Source of the DNA: Halobaculum gomorrense
GTDB lineage: Archaea; Halobacteriota; Halobacteria; Halobacteriales; Haloferacaceae
Assembly (NCBI RefSeq): GCF_900129775.1
Contig: NZ_FQWV01000001.1
Location: 579,780-643,779 of the forward strand
Length of the DNA stretch: 64,000 nt
Direction of reading: 5' to 3'
Of the stretch, positions 43,990 through 51,429 are shown piece by piece (position 1 is the stretch's first letter; each line of letters starts with the position of its first letter). The notes beneath the pieces are model-generated. The model worked only from the letters and a program-made list of their open reading frames with translations, searched no databases and was not told the DNA's origin. The translations under genes and the position numbers were made by a program.

Positions 43990-44871
43990 TCAGGCGTATA
44001 TCCGCGCCTCGCGCCGATCGCGGTCGTCCGCCGCGTCGTACGGACCGAGCGCAGCCCGGTAGTTCCGCGCGGCGGCGGCGGCGGCCGCGACCGCGTCGAG
44101 CGCGTCGTCGGTCGCGACGGCGCAGTCGCGGGCGGTCTCGTCGCGAAAGCGAACCCCGGCGTCCGTGAGCGCTGCGACGTTCTGACGGCGCGCCTCGACG
44201 TGCCGACGCTGGTCGCTCTTGTAGCCAGTCCGGACCGCGCCGTCGAGTCGGTCGAATACCGACGCGGGGTACGTCTCCAACACGGCGAGCCGAGGCTGTG
44301 AATCGCCGGCGCCGGCGGACGCCGGCAGCGCGGGCGGAACGCACACGTCGTCACGGTCGATCAGTCGCCGGAGGAGCACCGAGATGCCGTAGTAGGTCTG
44401 CGTTTTGATCCGGAACCCCGCGGGGTCCTGTCCGCCGTGATCATCGTCGGTTGCCCGCCGGATCGACCTGCCCGCGTCGGCGTCGGCGCCGTCGCGAACC
44501 GCCTCGTACAGGTCGCTCGGGTCGTCGACGCCGTCGAGTACGCCCCATCGGTCGGGCGTCGCCTCGACGAACTCGCGCCAGGTACGGTCGCCCAACACCC
44601 ACGCGGGGAGGCTGAACGGCGCGTCGATCCCCGCGACGGCGGGCCCCTCGACGCCGCCGAGGCGGTCGGCCAACGCCGGTAGCACGTCGTCGCGGGCGGT
44701 CGAGTCGAGGTCCAGGAACTCCGAGGCAGAGGCCAACTCGGCGACGACGAGTCCGTCGTCCGCGCCCTCGTCGACGACGCAACGGGCGACCCAGGTGTCG
44801 GTGCCCGCGCTCGCGGCCGCGGCGCTGAGGTCGACGCCGTACGCCGAGTCCGGACGGGTGGGCCGAGACAC
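43990..44871 (-). CDS. DUF429 family protein (RNase H-like fold, predicted nuclease)
   Basis: 293 residues from the GTG at 44869-44871. DUF429 marks: AYGVDLSAA near the N-terminus, AVAGIDAPFSLP, a basic/aromatic block GFRIKTQTYYGISVLLRRLID, LAVLETYPASVFDRL, and a C-terminal DDALDAVAAAAAARNY helix. The Asp of GVDLSA, Asp of GIDAP and Glu of ETYP could form an RNase H-like acidic site; the family is predicted to be nuclease-like but is uncharacterised. It diverges from the zinc-ribbon gene at 45026 with 154 bases between. Confidence 0.88.
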   Translation of the reverse strand: MSRPTRPDSAYGVDLSAAAASAGTDTWVARCVVDEGADDGLVVAELASASEFLDLDSTARDDVLPALADRLGGVEGPAVAGIDAPFSLPAWVLGDRTWREFVEATPDRWGVLDGVDDPSDLYEAVRDGADADAGRSIRRATDDDHGGQDPAGFRIKTQTYYGISVLLRRLIDRDDVCVPPALPASAGAGDSQPRLAVLETYPASVFDRLDGAVRTGYKSDQRRHVEARRQNVAALTDAGVRFRDETARDCAVATDDALDAVAAAAAAARNYRAALGPYDAADDRDRREARIYA

Positions 44872-45025
44872 AGATCTCGGGAGGAGCGCGACGCGCAAAA
44901 CCGCGGCGGCTCCGGCCGCCCCGAGCGGGCGCGAACCGGGCGGCGCTCGGAGGGGCGAGGGAGCGATACCGGAAGCTCCGGCCAGCCCCACGTCGTTTAT
45001 GCCGCGCGCGGTCCAAGCCGAGCGT

Positions 45026-45181
45026 ATGCCCGCTACGAAGGAGGTCAAGTGCGTCAGCGACGACTGCGAACTCGACATGTTCGAGAACCACTACACCTAC
45101 GACATCGCGGACGACCACACCGTCGCCGACCTGTCGTGCCCGCTGTGCGGCGGCAGCGACCTGGAGGAGATCGAGCTGTAA
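45026..45181 (+). CDS. 51-residue zinc-ribbon protein
   Basis: A complete small protein: CVSDDCELDMFENHYTYDI, then VADLSCPLCGGSDLEEIEL. Two Cys pairs (CVSDDC and CPLC) can bind one zinc. Haloarchaea have many such tiny zinc-finger proteins, and several affect stress or motility when deleted. A TATA-like CGTTTAT at 44994-45000 is the leaderless distance from the ATG. The next gene (Hsp20) starts 2 bases after its stop, so the two are co-transcribed; the purine-rich GGAGGAG near the end of this gene can serve as ribosome-binding site for Hsp20. Confidence 0.85.
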   Translation: MPATKEVKCVSDDCELDMFENHYTYDIADDHTVADLSCPLCGGSDLEEIEL

Positions 45182-45183
45182 CC

Positions 45184-45792
45184 ATGCCGGAACCCGACCA
45201 GTTCGCCGAGGGCGCCAACCGGATCAGGGAAGTGAGCGAGTCCGCCGTGAACACGGTGCTCGACCGCGTCGGCCGCGGCGTCGCGACGGTACAGGAGAAG
45301 TCGCCGCTCGCGTACGACCTGCTGGAGTCCGAGGACGCCTACCTCGTCGTCTTCGATGCTCCCGGTGCCGAGCGCAGCGACGTGCAGGTGCGGTTCAACG
45401 AGGGCGCCGTCGAGGTGCGGATCGACCGATTCCGCGACTTCCGCGAGGGCTTCGAGATGCGCTTCCCCGGCCGCGGGCTCGCGCTCGACGGCCGCGCGGA
45501 GCTGCCCCCGGGCGCCGCTGTCGAGCCCGAGGACGCCACCTCGACGCTCACCGAGCACGGAACGCTCCGCGTCCGGGTTCCCAAGGCCGAAGGGGGTGCC
45601 GTCGCCGTCGAGGAGGGCGAGGCGGACGCCGAAGCCGACGACGCCAACGGCGGGGACGACAAGCCGGGACAGTTGGACAGCGAAGAAGACGACGCAGAAC
45701 CGACGGAGGCGGCCGGCGAAGCCGACGCCGCCGGTTCGGACGAGGGGACCGACGACTCGGACGCCGAGGCCGACGCCGACGACGAACGGTAA
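45184..45792 (+). CDS. Hsp20/alpha-crystallin-type small heat-shock protein with acidic tail
   Basis: 202 residues. A helical N-terminus (NRIREVSESAVNTVLDRVGRGVATVQEKSP) is followed by the alpha-crystallin domain (about 45-125): SEDAYLVVFDAPGAERSDVQVRFNEGAVEVRIDRF ... LPPGAAVEPEDATSTLTEHGTLRVRVPKAE. The last ~75 residues are Asp/Glu/Ala low complexity and lack a clear C-terminal IxI motif. The protein also resembles gas-vesicle GvpH-like Hsp20 proteins, but no gvp genes are present. It is coupled to the zinc-ribbon gene upstream. Confidence 0.88.
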   Translation: MPEPDQFAEGANRIREVSESAVNTVLDRVGRGVATVQEKSPLAYDLLESEDAYLVVFDAPGAERSDVQVRFNEGAVEVRIDRFRDFREGFEMRFPGRGLALDGRAELPPGAAVEPEDATSTLTEHGTLRVRVPKAEGGAVAVEEGEADAEADDANGGDDKPGQLDSEEDDAEPTEAAGEADAAGSDEGTDDSDAEADADDER

Positions 45793-45808
45793 CTGTTCTC
45801 GTTCGCGA

Positions 45809-47035
45809 TCAGTTTCGGGTTTCGGTTCGGTCGTCGGTGCCGGCATCGGTGTCGGACTCTGTGTCGACGGCCATCCCCTCGCTGATCTCGAACGCCTCGT
45901 CGCCGTCGAAGCGGGTCGGGTCGAACTGGGGGGTCCCGTCGGACTCGCCGAGTACCTGCCTCGCGACCGCCTCCCCGGTCGCTGGCGCGCGCATGAACCC
46001 GTGCCCCTGCCAGCCGGCGGCGACGAAGACGCCGTCGGCGACCGCGCCGAGCAGCGGATCGCCGTCGGGCGTCGCCGTGCACAGGCCGGCCCACGCGCGG
46101 TCGACCTCGGGGTCGTGCCCCGCGCGCTCGCGCAGCGTCCCGCCCACGTCCTCGACGAACCAGTCGTCGGCGTCGCGGTCCCACTCGTCGGGGTCGGCCT
46201 CGACCGGGACGGTGCCGTCGCCGGCGAGCAGGCCCGCCGGGTGGGGGCGGGCGTACGCGCCCGCCGAGGCGTCGTACCACATCGGCCCCCCGTACTCGCG
46301 CGACGAAACGAGCGCCTGCACGCGGTAGGGCTTCAGCGGGACCGCGATCCCGGCGTCCGCGAGCACCTGCTTCGTGTGCGCGCCCGCGGCGACGACGACC
46401 GCGTCGAAGCGCCGCGTCACGGGCGCCTCGCTCGCGACGGCCACGCCCGGGGGCGCCGTCGACACCGCGACGGGGCTGTCGGTTCGGATCTCGACGCCCG
46501 CCGACTCGGCGAGGTCGGCGACCGCAGCGACGTAGCTCCCCGGATCGGCCCAGCCGGCGTTGCGGGCGACGGCCGCGACCGTCACGTCGTCGACGCGGAG
46601 GCTCGGGAAGCGCCCCCGGAGTTCCTCGCCCCCGAGCGTCTCCACGTCGCGGCCGTGGACGCGCATGCGCTCGGCGGCGCCCTCGATCGCCTCCGCGAGG
46701 TCGCCGTCGCCATCGCGCGCCAGCAGCACGTACGGACAGTCGGTGAACGAGAACTCGCCCGTTCCGGAGAGTCGTCGGAAGCGCTCCAGCGCGCGGGCGC
46801 CCACTTCGGCGTCGATGTCCTCGGCGTAGGCGTCGTACAGGACGCCCGCGGCGCGGCCGGACGCCCCGGACGCGAGGTCGCCCCGCTCGAACAGCGTTAC
46901 GTCCGCGCCGGCGCGCGCCAGGTCGTGAGCGGCGGTGACGCCGACGGCGCCGCCGCCGACGACCGCGACGCGCAGTCCGTCGCCCGCGGCGCCGGCCGCC
47001 GAGCCGGTTCCGGCGTCCGGGTCGGTGCCGCCCAT
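45809..47035 (-). CDS. FAD-dependent oxidoreductase (D-amino-acid-oxidase family)
   Basis: 408 residues. The FAD dinucleotide-binding motif is RVAVVGGGAVGVTAAHDLARAGADVTLFERGDLASGASGRAAGVLYD near the N-terminus. NAGWADPGSYVAAVADLAESAGVEI is the DAO mid-region, and LCTATPDGDPLLGAVADGVFVAAGWQGHGFMRAPATGEAVARQVL is the C-terminal FAD/substrate block. This fits glycine/sarcosine/D-amino-acid oxidases and dehydrogenases; the amine substrate is unknown. It follows the creatininase-family gene with a 1-base overlap, which hints at a linked pathway for guanidino or methylamino compounds. Confidence 0.9.
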   Translation of the reverse strand: MGGTDPDAGTGSAAGAAGDGLRVAVVGGGAVGVTAAHDLARAGADVTLFERGDLASGASGRAAGVLYDAYAEDIDAEVGARALERFRRLSGTGEFSFTDCPYVLLARDGDGDLAEAIEGAAERMRVHGRDVETLGGEELRGRFPSLRVDDVTVAAVARNAGWADPGSYVAAVADLAESAGVEIRTDSPVAVSTAPPGVAVASEAPVTRRFDAVVVAAGAHTKQVLADAGIAVPLKPYRVQALVSSREYGGPMWYDASAGAYARPHPAGLLAGDGTVPVEADPDEWDRDADDWFVEDVGGTLRERAGHDPEVDRAWAGLCTATPDGDPLLGAVADGVFVAAGWQGHGFMRAPATGEAVARQVLGESDGTPQFDPTRFDGDEAFEISEGMAVDTESDTDAGTDDRTETRN

Positions 47036-47802
47036 CAGCGGTGCGGCTCCGGCGCGAGCGCGTCGAATGGCTGTTCAGCCAGCCAGCCGACGAGCGCGTC
47101 GAGTTCGCTCGTCGCCTGCTCGTACAGCTTCCGGCCTTTCTCGGCGGTCCCCTCGGTCGGTGTCCCGACCGCGCCCGACTCCGAGAAGTCGGCGGTGTCG
47201 AAGCCGACGGCGGCGCCGTGAATGGTCTTCCCCCACGAGTCGGCCGCGCCGGCCTCCGCCTCCGAGAGCAGCGCCTCGCGGACGAGGTCGTCCGCGAGGT
47301 GCGCGACCATGCTCGTCTCCATCGCGTCGGCGTGGCCGATGCCCGACTGGTCGAACAGCTCCTCGTCGAGGCCGCCGAGGCTCGACCACCAGTTCCACGG
47401 CGCCGCGTAGGCGATCTGGTCCCCGCGGAGCCGGCGGGCCGCCCGCCGGAGGGCGTCGCCGTTGCCGCCGTGGCCGTTGCAGAACACGAGCTTGCGGACG
47501 CCGTGGCTGGCGACGGACGCCGCGATCTCGCCGACGTAGTCCTCGAAGGTCTCGGGCTCGGCCCACAGCGTGCCGTCGAACTGGCGGTGGTGCGCGGAGA
47601 CGCCGACCGGCACCGTCGGCAACACGACGGCGTCGTCGCGGTCGATCCCGCGCGCGACGGCCTCCGCCGCGAGGAAGTCCGTGCCCAGCGGGAGCGCCGG
47701 GCCGTGCTGTTCGACCGAGCCGGTCGGCAGGATCGCCACCTCGACGCCGTCGTCGAACGCCTCGCCCGCGCTCGCCGCCGTCTCCTCGTGCAGCAGTCGC
47801 AT
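47035..47802 (-). CDS. Creatininase-family amidohydrolase
   Basis: 255 residues. Motifs: ILPTGSVEQHGPALPLGTDFLAAEAVA (metal-binding Glu, His, Asp), VLPTVPVGVSAHHRQFDGTL, KLVFCNGHGGNGDALRRAARRL and GHADAMETSMVAHLADDLV. The family includes creatinine amidohydrolase and the archaeal formamide hydrolase ArfB used in riboflavin and F420 synthesis. Haloarchaea make F420, so ArfB-type activity is a real alternative. Coupling to an amine oxidase (1-base overlap) would fit creatinine/sarcosine-like catabolism instead. Neither can be decided here. Confidence 0.9.
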   Translation of the reverse strand: MRLLHEETAASAGEAFDDGVEVAILPTGSVEQHGPALPLGTDFLAAEAVARGIDRDDAVVLPTVPVGVSAHHRQFDGTLWAEPETFEDYVGEIAASVASHGVRKLVFCNGHGGNGDALRRAARRLRGDQIAYAAPWNWWSSLGGLDEELFDQSGIGHADAMETSMVAHLADDLVREALLSEAEAGAADSWGKTIHGAAVGFDTADFSESGAVGTPTEGTAEKGRKLYEQATSELDALVGWLAEQPFDALAPEPHR

Positions 47803-47925
47803 ACCGGCCGGTCCGCGTGAGAGACCGTAGGCGTTCGGGTGGCTGGCGCGTCGACGGCGACTCGGCGACGGCAGGGGGTCGCGGGGTAACGGAGTCGCCG
47901 GGTCGCGTGGCGACGTGGTCGCGAC

Positions 47926-48732
47926 CTACCGCAGCGCCTCGACGCCGGTCGCCGGGTAGCCGACGACGTGGTCGACGCCGACCGACTTCAGGTCGCGCAC
48001 GCGCTCGCCGACCGTCTCGGGGTCGCCCACGAGCGCGTAGTCGCGAACCGCCGCCGAGAGCACTTCCCGGGCGCGCCCCGTCGCCCCGGAGTCGGTCTCG
48101 GCGCCCTCGGGGAGCGCCTCGCGGACGGGCTTTCGACGCGCCGCATACGCGCCGACCGCGTCGAGGACGGCGTCCTCGTCGTCGGTCGGGACGACGGGCG
48201 CGTACAGGGCGACCTCGCCCTCGAAGCCGGCCGCGCGAAGCGCGCGCACGTCGCGCTCGGTCGACCGCGAGAGCAGGTCATACTGGACGCCGCCCGCGGC
48301 GAGCGCGATGCGCTCGACGCCCTCGGTGCCGACCCACGGGACGCCGCCAGCCTCGCGGACGGCAGCGGCGGCGTCGCCGAGGCGGGGCGCGACCGCGCGG
48401 CCGCGCTCCGTCTCCGAGAGGTACGCGCCGTGGCCCGCCACGAGCACGCGCTCGGTGGCGTCGGGAAGCGTCGCGACCAGCGAGTCGTCGCCGCGGGGAT
48501 CGAACCCGTCGGCGCGAACCGGCGTCGTCACCCGCAGGTCGACCTCCGCCGCGAGGTCCGCGAGCGTCCCGGCGTCCGGCAGCGCCTCACGTCCCTCGTA
48601 GTCGAGACATACGAGATCGACCGGGAGGTCGACAGCGACAAACACGTCGCACTCGGTCGGCTTGAGCGCGATCCCGTCGAGTCCTGTTCGCGCGGCGACG
48701 CTGTCGGCGGTTTCGGATGCGGTGAGTGTCAT
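47926..48732 (-). CDS. Haloarchaeal hypothetical protein with luciferase-like C-terminus
   Basis: 268 residues, soluble and acidic. Repeating strand-helix units (DVFVAVDLPVDLVCLDYEG, AEVDLRVTTPVRADGFD, ERVLVAGHGAYLSETERG, GEVALYAPVVP) suggest a TIM barrel. The ending YALVGDPETVGERVRDLKSVGVDHVVGYPATGVEALR closely resembles the C-terminal block of luciferase-like, F420-dependent oxidoreductases. The N-terminal FMN/F420-binding parts of that family are not clear, so it may be a divergent or shortened relative. No operon partner; it is followed by the creatininase gene 123 bases downstream. Confidence 0.75.
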   Translation of the reverse strand: MTLTASETADSVAARTGLDGIALKPTECDVFVAVDLPVDLVCLDYEGREALPDAGTLADLAAEVDLRVTTPVRADGFDPRGDDSLVATLPDATERVLVAGHGAYLSETERGRAVAPRLGDAAAAVREAGGVPWVGTEGVERIALAAGGVQYDLLSRSTERDVRALRAAGFEGEVALYAPVVPTDDEDAVLDAVGAYAARRKPVREALPEGAETDSGATGRAREVLSAAVRDYALVGDPETVGERVRDLKSVGVDHVVGYPATGVEALR

Positions 48733-48995
48733 TGGTAGGAGCGGTGAGGCCGGTCGGTCGGAGTCGAGTCGGGCGACTGCAGTCGTGTGAAACGAACGGT
48801 TCCGGGGGTCGCTGACGCCGTCGGGAAAGAACTAGGACCGTCGCGGAACGCGATCCATCGCCTGTGCGGCCATACCTCTCGTGAGCACGCTCGTGGGAAT
48901 AAGCGTGGTGTTCTCGTCAGAATCGGCGACCGGATCGCGGGGGATCGGCGCTCGAGGGCCGAGGATTCTTGCCCTCGGACCGACGCAGGTGGGGT
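48733..48995. other. 263-base intergenic gap
   Basis: Between divergent genes. It holds no convincing small gene (a 13-codon minus-strand frame at about 48830-48870 was the only start-stop pair checked) and no strong palindrome. The right part GATTCTTG near 48963 may be the promoter region for the small gene at 48996. Confidence 0.4.
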
Positions 48996-49160
48996 ATGTC
49001 AGACGCCGGCGGCGCCGACCGCGGCCCGATCGTCACGAGCGGAGAGCGCTCGATCACCGACCGGTTCGGGAGCGCCGACGGGTGGGTGACGGCCGCGCTG
49101 GTCCTCGGGGGGTTCCTCGCGCTGTTCTTCCTCGCGCTCGTCGTCATCAGCTACGCGTAG
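48996..49160 (+). CDS. 54-residue single-span membrane protein
   Basis: A short soluble N-terminus (SDAGGADRGPIVTSGERSITDRFGSADGW) is followed by one membrane helix (VTAALVLGGFLALFFLALVVISYA) that ends the protein, the arrangement of a tail-anchored peptide. The ATG at 48996 is preferred over an upstream start that adds a basic PSDRRRWG leader. Small tail-anchored proteins of this kind are common and uncharacterised in haloarchaea. It converges with the NUDIX gene 28 bases away. Confidence 0.7.
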   Translation: MSDAGGADRGPIVTSGERSITDRFGSADGWVTAALVLGGFLALFFLALVVISYA

Positions 49161-49188
49161 GCGCCCGCCGGCGCGGGTCGCGTCGGGA

Positions 49189-49788
49189 TCAGACGGGGAG
49201 ATCGGCGTCGGGGTCGACGACGCGGTCGACCTCTGCCGGCATCTCCCAGTCGGTGAGCAGTTCGAGCAGCTGCACGAGCATCCGTCCGGTCGCCCCCCAG
49301 ACAGTGTAGCCGTCGACGTGGAAGAAGTGGAGGCGGATCTCCCCGTAGTGTGGGTGGTCGCGGCGCTCGGACTCGTAGTTCGCGCGGGCGGTGAGCTCCG
49401 AGACGGGGAGAATCGCGATCTCGGCGACCTCGTCGTCGCTGGGCACGTACTCGCGGTCCGGGGCGGTGCCGACGAACGGCGACACGGCGTACTCCGAGAC
49501 GGTCCGGATGTCGTCGAGTCGCCCGACGACGTCGACCTCCTCCGACCGCAGGCCGATCTCCTCGCGCGCCTCGCGGAGGGCCGTCGTGGTCAGGTCCGCG
49601 TCGCCCGACTCGACGCCGCCGCCGGGGAAGCTCATCTGGCCGGGGTGGCTCCCCAGGTGGTCGGCGCGCTTGGTGAACAGCACGTGCGGCGCGCCGCCGC
49701 GGTCGACTATCGGGGCCAACACCGCCGCGCGCCGTTCGGCGTCCGTCACCTCGACGGGATCGTGCCGACGAACGCGCTCGAAGTCCAT
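49189..49788 (-). CDS. NUDIX hydrolase, CoA-pyrophosphatase type
   Basis: 199 residues from the ATG at 49786-49788. It has the full Nudix box GGGVESGDADLTTTALREAREEIGL. Directly before it is the CoA-pyrophosphatase signature VLFTKRADHLGSHPGQMSFPGG (UPF0035 pattern), which points to hydrolysis of CoA or its derivatives into phosphopantetheine and 3',5'-ADP. The C-terminal part WGATGRMLVQLLELLTDW matches family members. An in-frame GTG five codons upstream is an alternative start. It lies downstream of the GpgS-like gene on the same strand. Confidence 0.92.
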   Translation of the reverse strand: MDFERVRRHDPVEVTDAERRAAVLAPIVDRGGAPHVLFTKRADHLGSHPGQMSFPGGGVESGDADLTTTALREAREEIGLRSEEVDVVGRLDDIRTVSEYAVSPFVGTAPDREYVPSDDEVAEIAILPVSELTARANYESERRDHPHYGEIRLHFFHVDGYTVWGATGRMLVQLLELLTDWEMPAEVDRVVDPDADLPV

Positions 49789-49864
49789 ACCCGCTATGCT
49801 CACCGGTCCGGCTTCAACCGTGCGGTCGTGTCGAGGGCGACTGCGCCGGGGACGCCGAACACGT

Positions 49865-50983
49865 TCACTCGTCCCCGGCAACCTCGCCGTTCGCCGCGTC
49901 GCGCGCGTCCGCCCGGGCGGCATCGGCGACGGCCGCGGGCGACAGGTCCGCCTCGCTCCACGGGGGCAAGCGGGTGTCCGCTCCCGGCGGGGCGATCGAC
50001 GCCGCGTAGGTGTCCACCTGCTCGCGCTCGCCGCTCCGGTCGTACGAGAGTCCGTTGAACTCGGCGTCGACGGCGTAGCGGTCGACGTACGACTCGGCGA
50101 CCGCGCGGTAGGTGTCCGGGAGGCTCTCGTACTCCGGGTCGACGCCGTGCTCGCCGGCCGCGCGCAATAGCGCCGCGCCGACCGAGCGGCTCATGTCCGA
50201 GAGCCCGGTCGGCCCGGAGACCGCGCGGTGGTCGTGCTCGTAGCTCCCGAGGTCGACCTGCGCGGCGCCGTCGACGCCGACGGCGTCGTAGGCGGCCGCG
50301 AGCGTCCCCACTTCCAATCCCCAGGTGCGCTGGACCGGGAACGAGGCGACCACGTCGCTCGCGGCGGCGAACTCGCCGGCGAGCGCGTAGCGGAACGCCG
50401 CCATGTACTCGAGGAACTCCGACTCGGGGTGGCCGTCGCGCAGCGCGCGCACCAGCGGCGCGTAGAACAGTCGGAAGAGGCGCCCATACAGCTGTCCGTT
50501 CTCGACGCGGGCGTAGTACCCTTTCGAGAAGTCGAAGCCGTTCGCCAGCGGGAACAGCAGCCGGCGGACGTACTCCCGGGAGTACGACTTCGTGTCCGCG
50601 TCGTGGACGACGACGTACTCCTCCTCCAGCGCGCGCCCCAGCGCGAGCCACACGTCCCGGCCCTTGCCGCGCTCGCCGTCGAGCCCCGCGTCCGCGAGCA
50701 GGTCCGCCACGCGGGGCCCGTCGCACCACACCGTCTCCAGCGGCAGCTCGAAGCCGTCGAGCCACTCCCGGAAGGCGCCGACGCGGTCGGCCGGCGCCCG
50801 CAGCGGGACGACCACCCGGGCGGGATCGAGCGCCTCCAGCTCCGAGAGGACGCGCTCGGCCGCCAGTCCGGCGTACTCGCGCTCGGTCATCGGCACGACG
50901 ACCGCCGCGCGGTCGGTCGGGGCGTCGGGCGACCCGTCGCCGAACGCGTGGAGCGTGGCGACGCGCTCCTGGACGTACTCCAT
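49865..50983 (-). CDS. Glucosyl-3-phosphoglycerate synthase-like glycosyltransferase (GT81)
   Basis: 372 residues from the ATG at 50981-50983. GT81-type features: VVVPMTEREYAGLAAERVLSELEALDPARVVVPLRAP at the N-terminus, GKGRDVWLALGRAL (substrate phosphate binding), and the metal motif VVHDADTKSYSREYVRRLLFP. KGYYARVENGQLYGRLFRLFYAPL is the acceptor loop of GpgS/MpgS enzymes. GpgS makes glucosyl-3-phosphoglycerate, the precursor of the compatible solute glucosylglycerate. No phosphatase for the second step adjoins, so the product may go elsewhere. The last ~45 residues are haloarchaeal acidic tail. The upstream frame extension is not used. Confidence 0.88.
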   Translation of the reverse strand: MEYVQERVATLHAFGDGSPDAPTDRAAVVVPMTEREYAGLAAERVLSELEALDPARVVVPLRAPADRVGAFREWLDGFELPLETVWCDGPRVADLLADAGLDGERGKGRDVWLALGRALEEEYVVVHDADTKSYSREYVRRLLFPLANGFDFSKGYYARVENGQLYGRLFRLFYAPLVRALRDGHPESEFLEYMAAFRYALAGEFAAASDVVASFPVQRTWGLEVGTLAAAYDAVGVDGAAQVDLGSYEHDHRAVSGPTGLSDMSRSVGAALLRAAGEHGVDPEYESLPDTYRAVAESYVDRYAVDAEFNGLSYDRSGEREQVDTYAASIAPPGADTRLPPWSEADLSPAAVADAARADARDAANGEVAGDE

Positions 50984-51120
50984 CGACGGATCCCAGGGCC
51001 GGACGGCGAATAAAGCCGGGTGATTGCGGGGGCGACGAGGCCGCCGGGGACGGGTCCGCGGGGCCGCTCTCGCCGCCGACCGCGGACGAGTGAAGGTACA
51101 CGGCGTCGCGATCTCCACAA

Positions 51121-51186
51121 CGAAGAAATATTCTCTTCGAAATTGCGATCGAAGAGACGAATCGACAACATTCATGGTTCATGAAC
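51121..51186. promoter_or_regulatory. Palindromic promoter region of the DUF3311-symporter operon
   Basis: Three nested symmetrical sites. CGAAGA/TCTTCG arms lie at 51121-51126 and 51134-51139. CTCTTCGA (51133-51140) is repeated inverted as TCGAAGAG (51149-51156). GTTCATGAAC (51177-51186) is a 10-bp palindrome covering the DUF3311 ATG at 51181. The AAATATTC around 51126-51133 could be the TATA element. Operator function is inferred. Confidence 0.45.
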
Positions 51187-51429
51187 GACTACCACCGCGT
51201 GATGATTCGAACACGAACAGACGCGGTGTGGATCGCGGCGTTCGCGTTGCTCGTCGCGTTCGCCGTGCCGTGGTTCCTCTGGCGGAACGCGACGGTCGTC
51301 GCTGGGCTGCCGCTGTGGCTGTGGTGGCACATCGGGTGGATGGTCCTGGCGAGCGCGACGTTCTACGCGTTCGCCCGCGGAGGCGCGTGGGAACGCGGCG
51401 TCGACGCCGGGGTGATCCGCCGTGGCTGA
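51181..51429 (+). CDS. DUF3311 small membrane subunit of a sodium:solute symporter
   Basis: 82 residues with two membrane helices (VWIAAFALLVAFAVPWFLW and GLPLWLWWHIGWMVLASATFYAFA) and the DUF3311 feature of Pro-Trp and Trp-rich turns. These short proteins are found beside SSS-family symporters and are thought to be partner subunits (as in YhdT-PanF). Its stop lies inside the start of the symporter gene (8-base overlap), so the pair is translationally coupled. The start falls within a GTTCATGAAC palindrome; a later Met eight codons in is also possible. Confidence 0.88.
   Translation: MNDYHRVMIRTRTDAVWIAAFALLVAFAVPWFLWRNATVVAGLPLWLWWHIGWMVLASATFYAFARGGAWERGVDAGVIRRG

Noticed and set aside
45184-45792. 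Gas-vesicle GvpH assignment for the Hsp20 gene
   Set aside because: No other gvp genes are nearby and the domain fits general Hsp20 proteins equally well.
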